This document shows, piece after piece, positions 9,078 to 17,651 of a stretch of 59,601 nt of DNA. This DNA comes from Hyphomicrobiaceae bacterium (GTDB lineage: Bacteria; Pseudomonadota; Alphaproteobacteria; Rhizobiales; Hyphomicrobiaceae), in NCBI GenBank assembly GCA_023384095.1, contig JAHDXT010000020.1, positions 1 to 59,601 of the forward strand. The letters are read 5' to 3'. The first letter of the stretch is position 1. Every line of letters starts with the position of its first letter. The notes beneath the pieces are model-generated. The model did not search any database and was not told the origin of the DNA. It was given only the letters and a program-made list of their open reading frames with translations. The position numbers were made by a program, and so were the translations under genes.

Positions 9078-9971
9078 ATGGCCCAGGAGACACCCGGAAC
9101 GCCGGCCGCGGCGGAGCGCAAGAAGCGGACGATAGCGGAGATCCGCGACTCCAAGCACACCGGCGAGAAGATGGTCTACATGTCGGTGCCCGACTACACC
9201 TCGGCCAAGTGGGCGGAGATGGCCGGCGTCGATGTCGCGGTGGTGGGCGACAGCCTGGCCATGATCGCGCACGGCCACAGCTCGACGATCCCCGCGACCA
9301 TGGACATGATGGTGATGCATGCCCAGGCGATCCGGCGCGGGGCGAGCAACACCTTCGTGCTCGGCTGCATGCCATATCAGAGCTACAACACGATCGACCG
9401 GGCGCTGGTCAACGCCACGCGGTTCATGCAGGAGGCGGGATCGGATGCGGTGAAGCCTCAGGGAGGCAAGAGTCAGGCGCACATCCTGAAGGCGCTGGTC
9501 GATGCCGGCATTCCGACGGCCTCGCACATCGGCCTCACCCCGCACACCATCGCCATGTTCGGCGGCTTCAGGATTCAGGGGCGGACGGCCGACGCGGCCA
9601 TGAAAATCCTAGAGGACGCGCTGGCGATCGAGGATGCGGGCTGCTTCATGCTGGAGTTCGAGGCGGTGCCGGCGAGCATCGCGAGACTGATCTCGGAGCA
9701 GCTCACGATCCCGACCATCGGCATCGGCGCCGGCGTCGGCACCGACGGCCAGATCCTGCTTTGCCACGATCTCCTCGGCGTGTTCACCGACTTCAAGCCG
9801 AAGTTCACCAAGCGTTACGCCCGGCTGACCGAGGTCGCCGTGGCCGGCATCCGCCAGTACATCGCGGAGGTGAAGGAGGGCACGTTCCCCGACGACGACC
9901 ATTCGTACACGGTCAAGGAGGAGGAGTACGACAAGTTCGCCGCCATGGTCGCCAGGCGCCGGCAGATCTAG
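9078..9971 (+). CDS. PanB-like protein (ketopantoate hydroxymethyltransferase family) with altered active site
   Basis: A 297-residue TIM-barrel protein aligning along its whole length with PanB, which makes ketopantoate for pantothenate and CoA synthesis. Conserved parts are VGDSLAM (metal-ligand Asp), HIGLTPHTIAMFGGFRIQGR and PTIGIGAGVGTDGQILLCHDLLG. Compared with my recall of E. coli PanB, the second metal-ligand aspartate (Asp84) aligns with Cys in LGCMPYQSY. The VKIEGG motif reads VKPQGG, so the lysine is kept and the glutamate becomes Gln. There is also a charged ~25-residue N-terminal extension. panC is not nearby. It may be a paralogue with a different role. GGGGAGG lies upstream of the ATG. 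Confidence 0.75.
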   Translation: MAQETPGTPAAAERKKRTIAEIRDSKHTGEKMVYMSVPDYTSAKWAEMAGVDVAVVGDSLAMIAHGHSSTIPATMDMMVMHAQAIRRGASNTFVLGCMPYQSYNTIDRALVNATRFMQEAGSDAVKPQGGKSQAHILKALVDAGIPTASHIGLTPHTIAMFGGFRIQGRTADAAMKILEDALAIEDAGCFMLEFEAVPASIARLISEQLTIPTIGIGAGVGTDGQILLCHDLLGVFTDFKPKFTKRYARLTEVAVAGIRQYIAEVKEGTFPDDDHSYTVKEEEYDKFAAMVARRRQI

Positions 9972-10018
9972 CGTCCCGCCCTGACATTCATCGGCCGCCC
10001 CCCGTCCGAGCCGAGTCT

Positions 10019-10039
10019 GGCCGCCCCGGCGGGGCGGCC
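10019..10039. terminator. Strong GC hairpin between convergent genes
   Basis: A perfect 9-bp stem (GGCCGCCCC/GGGGCGGCC) with a 3-nt loop lies between the convergent PanB-like gene (48 bp after its stop) and the bactofilin gene. No T-run follows on either strand. It is therefore either an atypical terminator or a transcript-stabilising hairpin. Confidence 0.5.
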
Positions 10040-10082
10040 GCGTCGAAAGGACGGGCTAAGCTCGAATCGCCTGCTCGAGCCG

Positions 10083-10598
10083 TCAGCCGTTGGCCCGGGC
10101 GGAGCTGCCGGGCGAGGTGAGCTGCGGCGCGATCTCGGACTGGTCCTTCACTTTCCGGGAACGCCCATCGAAGCTGGCGCCCTGGTCGATGGCCAGCGCC
10201 TGGCTGTGAATATCGCCCTCGACCACGGCGCTGGCATGGAGCACCACCCGCGAGCCCAGTATGGCGCCCTGGACCCTGCCGTAGACATCGACCGTCTCGG
10301 CAGCGATGGTGCCGCTGATGATCGCTTCCTCGCCGACGGTCAATTTCATGCTGTGCAGGTCGGCCTGGATGTTGCCGTTGACGCGCAGCGAGCCTTGACA
10401 GCGGATCGTGATCGCCTGCCCTTCGATCGTGAGGTCGTTGCCGATCACGGACTCGCCGGCATCCTGCCCGGACGTCCCCGACATGCCGTTGGACCGCATG
10501 GGGGTCGGCGTCGGTGTGCCGGTCGCGTGATCCATCGTCTTGATCTGCAGAGCGTCGATCCCGCCGGACCTTGGTTCGGGCTTGCGGTTGAACACCAT
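10083..10598 (-). CDS. Bactofilin (polymer-forming cytoskeletal protein)
   Basis: A 171-residue bactofilin. After a flexible ~50-residue N-terminus comes the beta-helical core (about residues 52-140) with short repeats such as SVIGNDLTIEGQ, GSLRVNGNIQADLHS, ISGTIAAETVDVYGRVQGAI and SAVVEGDIHSQALAI. Bactofilins self-assemble into filaments without nucleotides and help place cell-wall enzymes or shape stalks and poles. The core is bracketed by low-complexity tails, as usual. The ATG at 10598 has GGGGAG about 6 nt upstream. Confidence 0.9.
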   Translation of the reverse strand: MVFNRKPEPRSGGIDALQIKTMDHATGTPTPTPMRSNGMSGTSGQDAGESVIGNDLTIEGQAITIRCQGSLRVNGNIQADLHSMKLTVGEEAIISGTIAAETVDVYGRVQGAILGSRVVLHASAVVEGDIHSQALAIDQGASFDGRSRKVKDQSEIAPQLTSPGSSARANG

Positions 10599-10680
10599 AC
10601 TGAACTCCCCTCGACTGAAATCCGCAGCGACCATCCGCCGCTGAAATGGTCGAATTGTGTCATTCGACCACTGATTTTTC

Positions 10681-10795
10681 TTAGCGAATAGCGACTGGGG
10701 CGAGAGGGAGAACGGCGAGCGATGAGGGGAACCGTAGTGGCCAGTCACCAACCTGCAATTCGCTATTCGCTACTCGCTATTTCGCCATTCGCTAG
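10681..10795. repeat. Inverted/tandem ATTCGCTA-type intergenic repeat
   Basis: A perfect 13-bp inverted repeat (TAGCGAATAGCGA at 10682-10694, its complement at 10760-10772) is separated by 65 bp. The right arm continues as imperfect tandem copies of TTCGCTA/TCGCTAT up to 10795, next to the stop of the helicase gene. It is more AT-rich than its surroundings. It may form a long hairpin downstream of the helicase gene. Confidence 0.55.
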
Positions 10796-10798
10796 CAC

Positions 10799-13192
10799 TC
10801 AGGCGCGGTCGAGGAAGCTGTCCACCACGCGCTTGCGCCCGGCCTTGTCGAAATCGACCGTCAGCTTGTTGCCATCGACCTCGGCGACCTGGCCATAGCC
10901 GAACTTCTGGTGAAAAACGCGCTCCCCCGGCCGGAACGGCGACGGCTGTCCTGTGGACGAGGCGATGAGCTCGCCCTCGATCATCAGCGACCCGCGCCTT
11001 GCCTGATGGCCCTCTTTCGAGCGCTGCTGCGCCCGTTGCCAGCCGGGGGTCTGATAGCCTGCCCGGAAGCTTGCGGCGGGCTCGTCGAAGCGGCTGCGGC
11101 CATAGGGGTTGGCAGCCCGGCCGAAACCGGCGTAGGCGCCGCCGAACGGGCTCGGGGCTTCGACCACGTCGACGTGCCCCGGCGGCAGCTCGTCTACGAA
11201 CCGCGACGGTATCGCCGGCTGATAGAGGCCGCGCGTGCGGCGGTTCTGCGTGAACGAGATCTGCGCCCGCCGCTTGGCCCGGGTCAGGCCGACATAGGCG
11301 AGGCGCCGCTCCTCCTCGAGGCCGGCCTGGCCGTTCTCGTCGAGGCTGCGCTGATGGGGAAACAGGCCCTCCTCCCAGCCGGGCAGGAAGACCGTGTCGA
11401 ACTCGAGCCCCTTGGCGGCGTGCAGCGTCATCAGCGAGACGCGGTCGCCGGCGTCGGCCTGGTCCGTATCCATCACCAGCGACACGTGCTCGAGGAAGCC
11501 GGCGAGCGACTCGAACTCGTGCATGAAGCGGATCAGCTCCTTGAGGTTCTCGAGCCGCGACTGGGCCTGGGGCGACTTGTCCTGCTGCCACATGGCCGTG
11601 TAGCCGGACTCGTCGAGGATCAGCTCGGCGAGCTCGGTGTGCTTCATCGATCCCGCGAGCCCCCGCCAGCGCTCGAACGAGGCGATGAGCCCGGCCAACG
11701 ACTTGCGCGCTTTGCCGGCGATCTCCTCGGTCTCGGTGATCTCGCGCGCAGCCTGGTAGAGCGGCACATCGAGCGCGCGGGCGAGCGCATGGATGCGCTT
11801 CAGCGAGGTGTCTCCCAGCCCGCGTTTCGGCACGTTGACGATGCGCTCGAGCTTGAGGTCGTTGGCCGGATTGAGCGTCACCTCCAGGTAGGCGATGGCG
11901 TCCTTGATCTCCTGGCGCTCGTAGAACCGCGGGCCGCCGATGACCCGGTAAGGCAGTCCCAGCGTCACGAAACGGTCCTCGAATGCGCGCATCTGGAACG
12001 AGGCGCGCACCAGGATGGCGATGCCGTCGAGCGCCTGGCCGTTGCGCCGGAGCTCCTCGATCCGGTCGCCGATGATGCGCGCCTCCTCCTCGTCGTCCCA
12101 AATGCCCGTGACCGTCACCTTCTCGCCGAGATCGTCCTCGGTCTGCAGCGTCTTTCCGAGCCGTCCGCGGTTGTGCGCGATCAGCCCGGAGGCGGCGGCG
12201 AGGATATGCCCGGTCGAGCGGTAGTTCCGCTCCAGCCGGATCACGGTGGCGCCGGGGAAATCTTTCTCGAAGCGCAGGATGTTCTCGACCTCGGCCCCGC
12301 GCCAGCCGTAGATCGACTGGTCGTCGTCGCCGACGCAGCACAGGTTGGGCGAGCCCTGGGCGAGCAGGCGCAGCCACATGTACTGGGCGACGTTGGTGTC
12401 CTGGTACTCGTCGACCAGGATGAACCGGAACCGGCGCTGGTAGTCGGCCAGCACGTCGGGGTGCTCGCGCAGAAGTCTCAGGCCCTCGAGCAGCAGGTCG
12501 CCGAAGTCGACGGCGTTGAGCTCCTTCAGCCGCTTCTGATAGGCGGCATAAAGGGCAGCACCCTTGCCGTTGGCGAAAGCAAAATCCTCGCCCGCCGGAA
12601 CTTGGGCGGGCGACAGGCCCCGGTTCTTCCAGCCGTCGATCAGGGCCGCGAGCTGGCGTGCCGGCCAGCGGTCCTTGTCGATGCCGGCCGCCTCGATGAC
12701 CTGTTTCATGAGACGGATCTGGTCGTCGGTATCGAGGATCGTGAACCCGCTCTTCAGCCCGACGAGCTCGGCGTGGCGGCGCAGGATCCTGGCGCCGATC
12801 GAATGGAAGGTGCCGAGCCATGGCATGCCCTCGACGGCGCCGCCGATGAGCTGGCCGACCCTGTCCTTCATCTCCCGCGCCGCCTTGTTGGTGAAGGTGA
12901 CGGCGAGGATCTGGCCGCCGCGGGCGCGCCCGGAGGCGAGAATGTGGGCGATGCGCGTCGTCAGGACCCGCGTCTTGCCCGTGCCGGCGCCGGCCAGCAC
13001 CAGAACGGGACCGTCCAGAGCCTCGACCGCCGCCCGCTGTGCCGGGTTCAGCCCGGCGAGGTAGGGCGGCTCGGCGGCCCTCAGCGCGCGCTGGGAGATG
13101 GGCAGCGCGGCCGTTGCCGAGGGCCCTGTTTCGCGCGGGGAGCCCGCAGACTGGGCTCGTTCCGCCGTCTCGTGCTTTCGATTCGGCTGCAT
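10799..13192 (-). CDS. uvrD: ATP-dependent DNA helicase UvrD/PcrA
   Basis: A 797-residue superfamily 1A helicase. Motifs in order are LNPAQRAAVEA (Q motif), VLAGAGTGKTRVL (Walker A, near residue 70), TFTNKAAREMKDRV (Ia), FILVDEYQDTN (Walker B, II), GDDDQSIYGWRGA (III), RLERNYRS (IV), VSLMTLHAAKGLEFDTVFLPGWEEGLFP (V) and RRLAYVGLTRAKRR (VI). The C-terminal ~60 residues form the Tudor-like domain (GERVFHQKFGYGQVAEVDGNKLTVDF) that binds RNA polymerase in PcrA. It acts in nucleotide excision repair, mismatch repair and removal of stalled polymerase. The ATG at 13192 begins a usual short low-complexity leader. No Shine-Dalgarno is visible. Confidence 0.95.
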   Translation of the reverse strand: MQPNRKHETAERAQSAGSPRETGPSATAALPISQRALRAAEPPYLAGLNPAQRAAVEALDGPVLVLAGAGTGKTRVLTTRIAHILASGRARGGQILAVTFTNKAAREMKDRVGQLIGGAVEGMPWLGTFHSIGARILRRHAELVGLKSGFTILDTDDQIRLMKQVIEAAGIDKDRWPARQLAALIDGWKNRGLSPAQVPAGEDFAFANGKGAALYAAYQKRLKELNAVDFGDLLLEGLRLLREHPDVLADYQRRFRFILVDEYQDTNVAQYMWLRLLAQGSPNLCCVGDDDQSIYGWRGAEVENILRFEKDFPGATVIRLERNYRSTGHILAAASGLIAHNRGRLGKTLQTEDDLGEKVTVTGIWDDEEEARIIGDRIEELRRNGQALDGIAILVRASFQMRAFEDRFVTLGLPYRVIGGPRFYERQEIKDAIAYLEVTLNPANDLKLERIVNVPKRGLGDTSLKRIHALARALDVPLYQAAREITETEEIAGKARKSLAGLIASFERWRGLAGSMKHTELAELILDESGYTAMWQQDKSPQAQSRLENLKELIRFMHEFESLAGFLEHVSLVMDTDQADAGDRVSLMTLHAAKGLEFDTVFLPGWEEGLFPHQRSLDENGQAGLEEERRLAYVGLTRAKRRAQISFTQNRRTRGLYQPAIPSRFVDELPPGHVDVVEAPSPFGGAYAGFGRAANPYGRSRFDEPAASFRAGYQTPGWQRAQQRSKEGHQARRGSLMIEGELIASSTGQPSPFRPGERVFHQKFGYGQVAEVDGNKLTVDFDKAGRKRVVDSFLDRA

Positions 13193-13238
13193 GACTTGAA
13201 TATAGCACGCCGAAAACGGCAATTCCGGTGCCTGCGGC

Positions 13239-13264
13239 AGCCGCGCACAGCCTGTTGCGCGGCT
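13239..13264. repeat. Perfect 9-bp hairpin between divergent uvrD and asmA-like genes
   Basis: AGCCGCGCA and TGCGCGGCT form a perfect stem with an 8-nt loop, flanked by CTGCGG direct repeats. It lies 47 bp before the helicase start and about 190 bp before the AsmA start. Its role is unknown. It could shape either transcript's leader or be an operator. Confidence 0.4.
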
Positions 13265-13451
13265 TCCTGCGGCTCCGGCCCTCAAAGGTGTCCCAAGTTT
13301 TTGCGCCGTGTGCGATAACCATCCGCGGAACGCCGGCGTGCACTTGGGGTTGAAGCACAGGCTCAGGCGGTGCCTGAGAGGGCGCCACGGTGCATGACGG
13401 TCCGGATGAGGCCTGATGCGGTTCACTCGACCGTTGCGGAGTTGAAAGGGC

Positions 13452-16400
13452 ATGAACGGCGCGCTCCTCTGGATCGCCGGTCTGATCGTCGCGCTGCTCG
13501 CGGCGCTGTTCGCGGTGCCGTATGCGGTCGACTGGAACAGCTACCGCGGCCTGTTCGAGGAGGAGGCGTCGCGCATGCTCGGCCGCGAGGTGCGGGTCGG
13601 CGGCGACGTCAACCTGCGCCTGCTGCCGGCGCCCTACGTCAGGTTCGAGCGGCCGCGCATTGCCGACGCGGGGATAGGGGAGGCGTTCTTCCGCGCCGAG
13701 AGCTTCACCATGTGGCTGGCCCCGTCGCCGCTCCTGCAGGGCATCATCGAGGCCAAGCAGATCGAGCTCAAGCGGCCGGCGCTGCGGCTGCAGATCGATC
13801 GGGAGGGGGGCGGCAACTGGAGCACCTTCCGGATCAGCCGGGCGGCGCTTCCGTTCGTGCCTCGCGGCATCGCCCTGCAGTCGCTGAAGATCAGCGACGG
13901 AGTGGTGGCAGTGCACGGCGTCGATGGCGAACCGCTCGCGCGCATCGAGATCGCCGATGGCGAGCTCTCCGCTCCCGCCCTCGAGGGACCTTACAAGCTG
14001 CGCGCCGACGTCCGCTGGGACGGCGACATGCGCGAGGTCCGCGCTTCGACCGCGGCGCCCGACGAGGACGGCAGCGTGCGCCTGAAGCTCGCCGTGCGCG
14101 CGCCGCAGTCGGGCAACGCCTACACCTTCGATGGCCGGGTGACCGGCGCTGCGGGCCGGCCGCAGCTCGCCGGCAACCTGACTGCGACCATACCGGTCAG
14201 CAGCAGCGCCGCGCCGCGGCCCAGTCCCGCGCCGCTCCCCGGCGACCAGGCCCCCGGCGCCCCGGCGCAGAGCGGGGCCTTCGAGGTCCGCGCTGCCATG
14301 AGCGCCAGCGCTCTCAGCGCCAGGCTCAGCGATATCGCCTTCTCGTTCGAGCAGAACGGCCGGCCGCAGCTGCTGACGGGGACTGCCGAGGCGAGCTGGC
14401 AGGGGCGCCCGGTGCTGAAGGCCAGCCTGAGCTCGCGCTGGCTCGATCTCGACAGGATCGCCGACGTCCCGGCGCAGGTCAACGCGCTCGAGACCGCCCG
14501 AAGGCTGAGCACCGGCCTGATGGGATACCTGCCGACCGGAGCGGAGGTGGCGGCGCGGATCGCCATCGATCAGGCCAATGTCGCAGGCGACGTGGTGAGC
14601 GGTCTCGTGCTGGCAGTCGAGAACTCCGGCAAGGGGCTCACGATCAAGGAGCTGCGAGCGTCGCTGCCCGGCGGCTCGCGCATGGACGTCAGCGGATCGC
14701 TGTCAGGCGGCGCCACCGCGGAAGCCTTCGACGGCGACATCCTCCTGCGCGGGGCGAACCTCGGCCGGTTCCTCGCATGGGCCGCGCGCGGCTCTCAGGC
14801 GGCAGAGGCGAGGGGCGATTCTGGATTTTCGCTCAGCTCGCGCCTGAGCCTGGGGACCGGCGGGCTGGAAATTCACCAGGCGAGCCTGGATGCAGGCCCC
14901 AATCGGATGACGGGGGATCTCAGCTACCGCTGGGAGGGGCGCCGGCAACTCGCTCTGTCGATCGAGACGGCGCACGCCGACATTTCCGGGCTGCTGCCCG
15001 GTGCGCTCGGTCCTGATCTGCTGAAGGCGAAGCTCGGCGGTATCGCGGGCGCCGGGTCCGGCGCCGGCTTGGCGAAGCTCCTGCCGGGTCTCGCCGAAAC
15101 CGATGCTCGCGTCCGCATCCGGGCCGATGTCCTCACCGACGGCACGCGCGTGCTGCACAACGTCGATGCCGACGTCACGGTGCAGAACGGCACCTTGCAG
15201 ATCCCGAGCCTGCGGGCCTCCACTCCGGCAGGCTTCGAGCTCGAGCTCGACGGCGAGATCCGGGATCTCGCAACCAGGCCGAACGGCGCGCTGCGGGGCG
15301 TCGTTGCGGCCGCGTCTCAGGCGGCGCTCGATGAGGCGCTGGAGATCGCGCCCGTCGAGGTCGATGCCGGCAGGCGGCGCTGGCTTGCCGGCCTCGCGCC
15401 GCTGCGACTGGCGTTCGTGACGCGCTTCGGCCTGCAAGGCAAGGCGGGGGCCGAGATCAGCATCGACGGCCATGCGCATGGGGAGATGTTGGCGGCCAGC
15501 CTCCGGCTCGATGGCGGCCTCGGCGGCTGGCGCAACGCCCCCATCGACGCCATGCTGGCATCAGACAGCGCCGAGGTCGCGCGCGCTGCACGCGGGCTGC
15601 TGCTGGGCGGTGCCGTGAAACGCGAGGGAGCTCCGGTCCTGCAGGCTGGCCGGCTGCTGATGAAGGCTGTCGGCACTCCTGCGCAGGACACCGCCCTCCT
15701 GATCGAGCTGACGAGCGCCGATGTGCGATTGACCGTGAGAGGGCGGGGCGCGGCGCCGCCGGGCGCCGGGCCGAGCTTCAAGGGCGAGCTGGAGATCGCT
15801 GCCGCCGACGCCAGCCGTGCCGCTTGGTTCGCCGGGCTGGGGCAGCCGGCCGGTGCCGCTGGCATCCCATTGCAGGGCAGAGCCGGTGTCGAGATCGGCG
15901 AGGCCGGGCTCGCATTCGATTTCAGCCGGTTCGAGGTGGGCGACACCCGTCTGGCGGGTCAGGTCAGGGTGACAGGACCGCAGGGAGCCCGCCGCCTGGA
16001 CGCCGACCTCAAGTCGGACGCGGTCTCGCTGCCGCGCATCGTCGCCCTGGCGCTCGACGGCGGCCGCGGGCCTGATGCCGCCGCCGATGCCTTGCGCTGG
16101 CGCGACGAGCCGTTCGACCTCGGCAACCTCGAGCACCTGAACGGCCGCGTGAAGTTGCAGGCAGGCGCGCTCGCGCTGGGCGACGGGTTCGGTCTTTCCG
16201 ATGCAGTCCTGGAGATCGACCTCGGGCCCGGACGCTTCACTGTCTCGAAGCTCGAGGGGCGGGCGCTGGGCGGGGCCATGTCGAGCGCATTCAAGCTCGA
16301 GAAAACGGCCGCCGGGGCGACTCTGTCGGGAGTGCTCGGCCTGTGGGACATCCGCCTCGACCAGATCGCCGGCGCCAGCAACGCGCCGTTTGCCACGGGC

Positions 16401-17207
16401 AGGGTCCAGCTCTCGCTGCAGTTCACCGGGCAGGCGGTCACGCCTCGCGCACTCATCCCCGTGCTGAAGGGCAAGGGCGAGCTCGAGCTGAAGTCGGCCC
16501 GCTGGGAGCGGCTGTCTCCGGGCGCCATCGAGACTGCCGCCGACGCCGTGCTGGCCGGCCGCACGGCAGCCTCCGGCGAGCCGCTGCGCCAAGCGTTGCG
16601 CACGGCGCTGGCGGCCGGACCGCTGCCGCTCGGCAGCCGCAAGATCCCCGTGGAGGTGGGCGAAGGCGCGCTCAGGGTCGCCGCGTTTCCGGTCGACACA
16701 CCCCAGGCGCTGATGACCAACGAGACGACGATCGACCTCGCCGAGCTGAAGATCGACAGCGAGTGGAAGGTGGAGCCGAAGGCGGCGCGGAGCAGGACCG
16801 CATTGCTGCCCGGCATGTCGGTCATCTTCGTCGGACCCTTGCAGTCGCTTGCCAGCCTCGAGCCGCGACTCGCAATCGACGCGCTCGAGCGGGAGCTGGC
16901 GGTCCGCGGCATGGAGCGCGACGTGGAGCACCTCGAGCAGCTTCGCAAGGAGGACGAGGCGCGCGCCAGGGCCGAGGCGGAGCGGCTCAAGGCGCTGGAG
17001 CAGCAGCAGTCGCAGCAGATGCAGGTCGGCCCGCAGCCGCCGACCATCGACGTTCCGTTCCCCTTCCCGGCCGCGCCGGCCACCGCGCCGGTGCCGCAGC
17101 ACCTTATCATCGAGCCGAAGCCGCAGCCGCGGCCGGTCGCTCCGCGCCCAGAGGCGCCGAAGCTGTGGGGCGATCAGTGGCCACGGCCGGAGGGCTCCGG
17201 CACCTGA
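13452..17207 (+). CDS. AsmA family protein (large, envelope)
   Basis: A 1251-residue AsmA-like protein. A single N-terminal membrane anchor (about residues 4-25, LLWIAGLIVALLAALFAVPYAV) is followed by DWNSYRGLFEEEASRMLGREV, the family signature. Long beta-rich periplasmic repeats follow. The AsmA C-terminal domain at about residues 960-1120 contains GRVQLSLQFTGQAVTPRALI and KGKGELELKSARWERLSPGAI. AsmA/TamB/YhdP-type proteins are thought to form grooves that carry lipids between the inner and outer membranes. The last ~80 residues are a charged helix, then a Pro/Gln-rich tail. GGAG lies 10 nt before the ATG. The 3' end overlaps the RHH gene by 34 bp. Confidence 0.85.
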   Translation: MNGALLWIAGLIVALLAALFAVPYAVDWNSYRGLFEEEASRMLGREVRVGGDVNLRLLPAPYVRFERPRIADAGIGEAFFRAESFTMWLAPSPLLQGIIEAKQIELKRPALRLQIDREGGGNWSTFRISRAALPFVPRGIALQSLKISDGVVAVHGVDGEPLARIEIADGELSAPALEGPYKLRADVRWDGDMREVRASTAAPDEDGSVRLKLAVRAPQSGNAYTFDGRVTGAAGRPQLAGNLTATIPVSSSAAPRPSPAPLPGDQAPGAPAQSGAFEVRAAMSASALSARLSDIAFSFEQNGRPQLLTGTAEASWQGRPVLKASLSSRWLDLDRIADVPAQVNALETARRLSTGLMGYLPTGAEVAARIAIDQANVAGDVVSGLVLAVENSGKGLTIKELRASLPGGSRMDVSGSLSGGATAEAFDGDILLRGANLGRFLAWAARGSQAAEARGDSGFSLSSRLSLGTGGLEIHQASLDAGPNRMTGDLSYRWEGRRQLALSIETAHADISGLLPGALGPDLLKAKLGGIAGAGSGAGLAKLLPGLAETDARVRIRADVLTDGTRVLHNVDADVTVQNGTLQIPSLRASTPAGFELELDGEIRDLATRPNGALRGVVAAASQAALDEALEIAPVEVDAGRRRWLAGLAPLRLAFVTRFGLQGKAGAEISIDGHAHGEMLAASLRLDGGLGGWRNAPIDAMLASDSAEVARAARGLLLGGAVKREGAPVLQAGRLLMKAVGTPAQDTALLIELTSADVRLTVRGRGAAPPGAGPSFKGELEIAAADASRAAWFAGLGQPAGAAGIPLQGRAGVEIGEAGLAFDFSRFEVGDTRLAGQVRVTGPQGARRLDADLKSDAVSLPRIVALALDGGRGPDAAADALRWRDEPFDLGNLEHLNGRVKLQAGALALGDGFGLSDAVLEIDLGPGRFTVSKLEGRALGGAMSSAFKLEKTAAGATLSGVLGLWDIRLDQIAGASNAPFATGRVQLSLQFTGQAVTPRALIPVLKGKGELELKSARWERLSPGAIETAADAVLAGRTAASGEPLRQALRTALAAGPLPLGSRKIPVEVGEGALRVAAFPVDTPQALMTNETTIDLAELKIDSEWKVEPKAARSRTALLPGMSVIFVGPLQSLASLEPRLAIDALERELAVRGMERDVEHLEQLRKEDEARARAEAERLKALEQQQSQQMQVGPQPPTIDVPFPFPAAPATAPVPQHLIIEPKPQPRPVAPRPEAPKLWGDQWPRPEGSGT

Positions 17208-17443
17208 CGCGAGGCGGCGTCCTCGGCGTGCGGCCGGTTCCCCCGGCAGTACTCGAGGATCCACACCCTGACGGCGCTCGACAGCCCGGACGCACCGCGC
17301 TCCCGGTCGATCTCCTCGACCAGCGCAGCCACCGACTGGCCCCGCTCCCTCGCCGCTTCCCTCAGCGCCTCCCAGAACGGAGCCTCGAGCGAGATCGACG
17401 TGCTGTGGCCGGCGATCGTGAAGGAGCGCTTGAGCGGCTTCAC
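17174..17443 (-). CDS. Ribbon-helix-helix domain protein
   Basis: An 89-residue protein. Residues 1-75 match the RHH_4 type, with the beta strand RSFTIAGHSTSISLE then helices FWEALREAARERGQSVAALVEEID and LSSAVRVWILEYCR. It is a putative small DNA-binding regulator. It is last in the fumC-DUF4169-RHH set and its ATG overlaps the DUF4169 stop (ATGA-type, 4 bp). The 3' end runs antisense into the asmA-like gene. Target genes are unknown. Confidence 0.8.
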   Translation of the reverse strand: MKPLKRSFTIAGHSTSISLEAPFWEALREAARERGQSVAALVEEIDRERGASGLSSAVRVWILEYCRGNRPHAEDAASRQVPEPSGRGH

Positions 17444-17640
17444 GCCTCGTTCTCCGGCGGGCCGCCCTCGCGCTTCATCGACTCGAGACGGCGCTCCTCG
17501 AGCCGGCGCTCGGCCTCGGCGCGCTCGCGCTCGTGCTGCGGCCGGCCGAACGCCGCGCGATTGGCGCTCGCCTCGCGCTCCCTGGCCGCACGCGCCTTCT
17601 CCTTGCGGGCCCGGCGGAGGTTGACGATCTCGGCGCTCAT
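17440..17640 (-). CDS. DUF4169 family protein
   Basis: A 66-residue, highly charged, mostly helical protein. The N-terminus SAEIVNLRRARKEKARAAREREA is the DUF4169 signature, found almost only in Alphaproteobacteria. Function is unknown. It lies 11 bp after fumC and overlaps the RHH gene, an arrangement I recall as usual in this group. The start ATG at 17640 has a GAGG shortly upstream. Confidence 0.85.
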   Translation of the reverse strand: MSAEIVNLRRARKEKARAAREREASANRAAFGRPQHERERAEAERRLEERRLESMKREGGPPENEA

Positions 17641-17651
17641 GCCTCGCGGCC

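Noticed and set aside
10910-13318. Long open frame (about 800 codons) on the plus strand across the helicase gene
   Set aside because: It is antisense to a complete UvrD/PcrA with all motifs. Long shadow frames are expected in GC-rich coding DNA.
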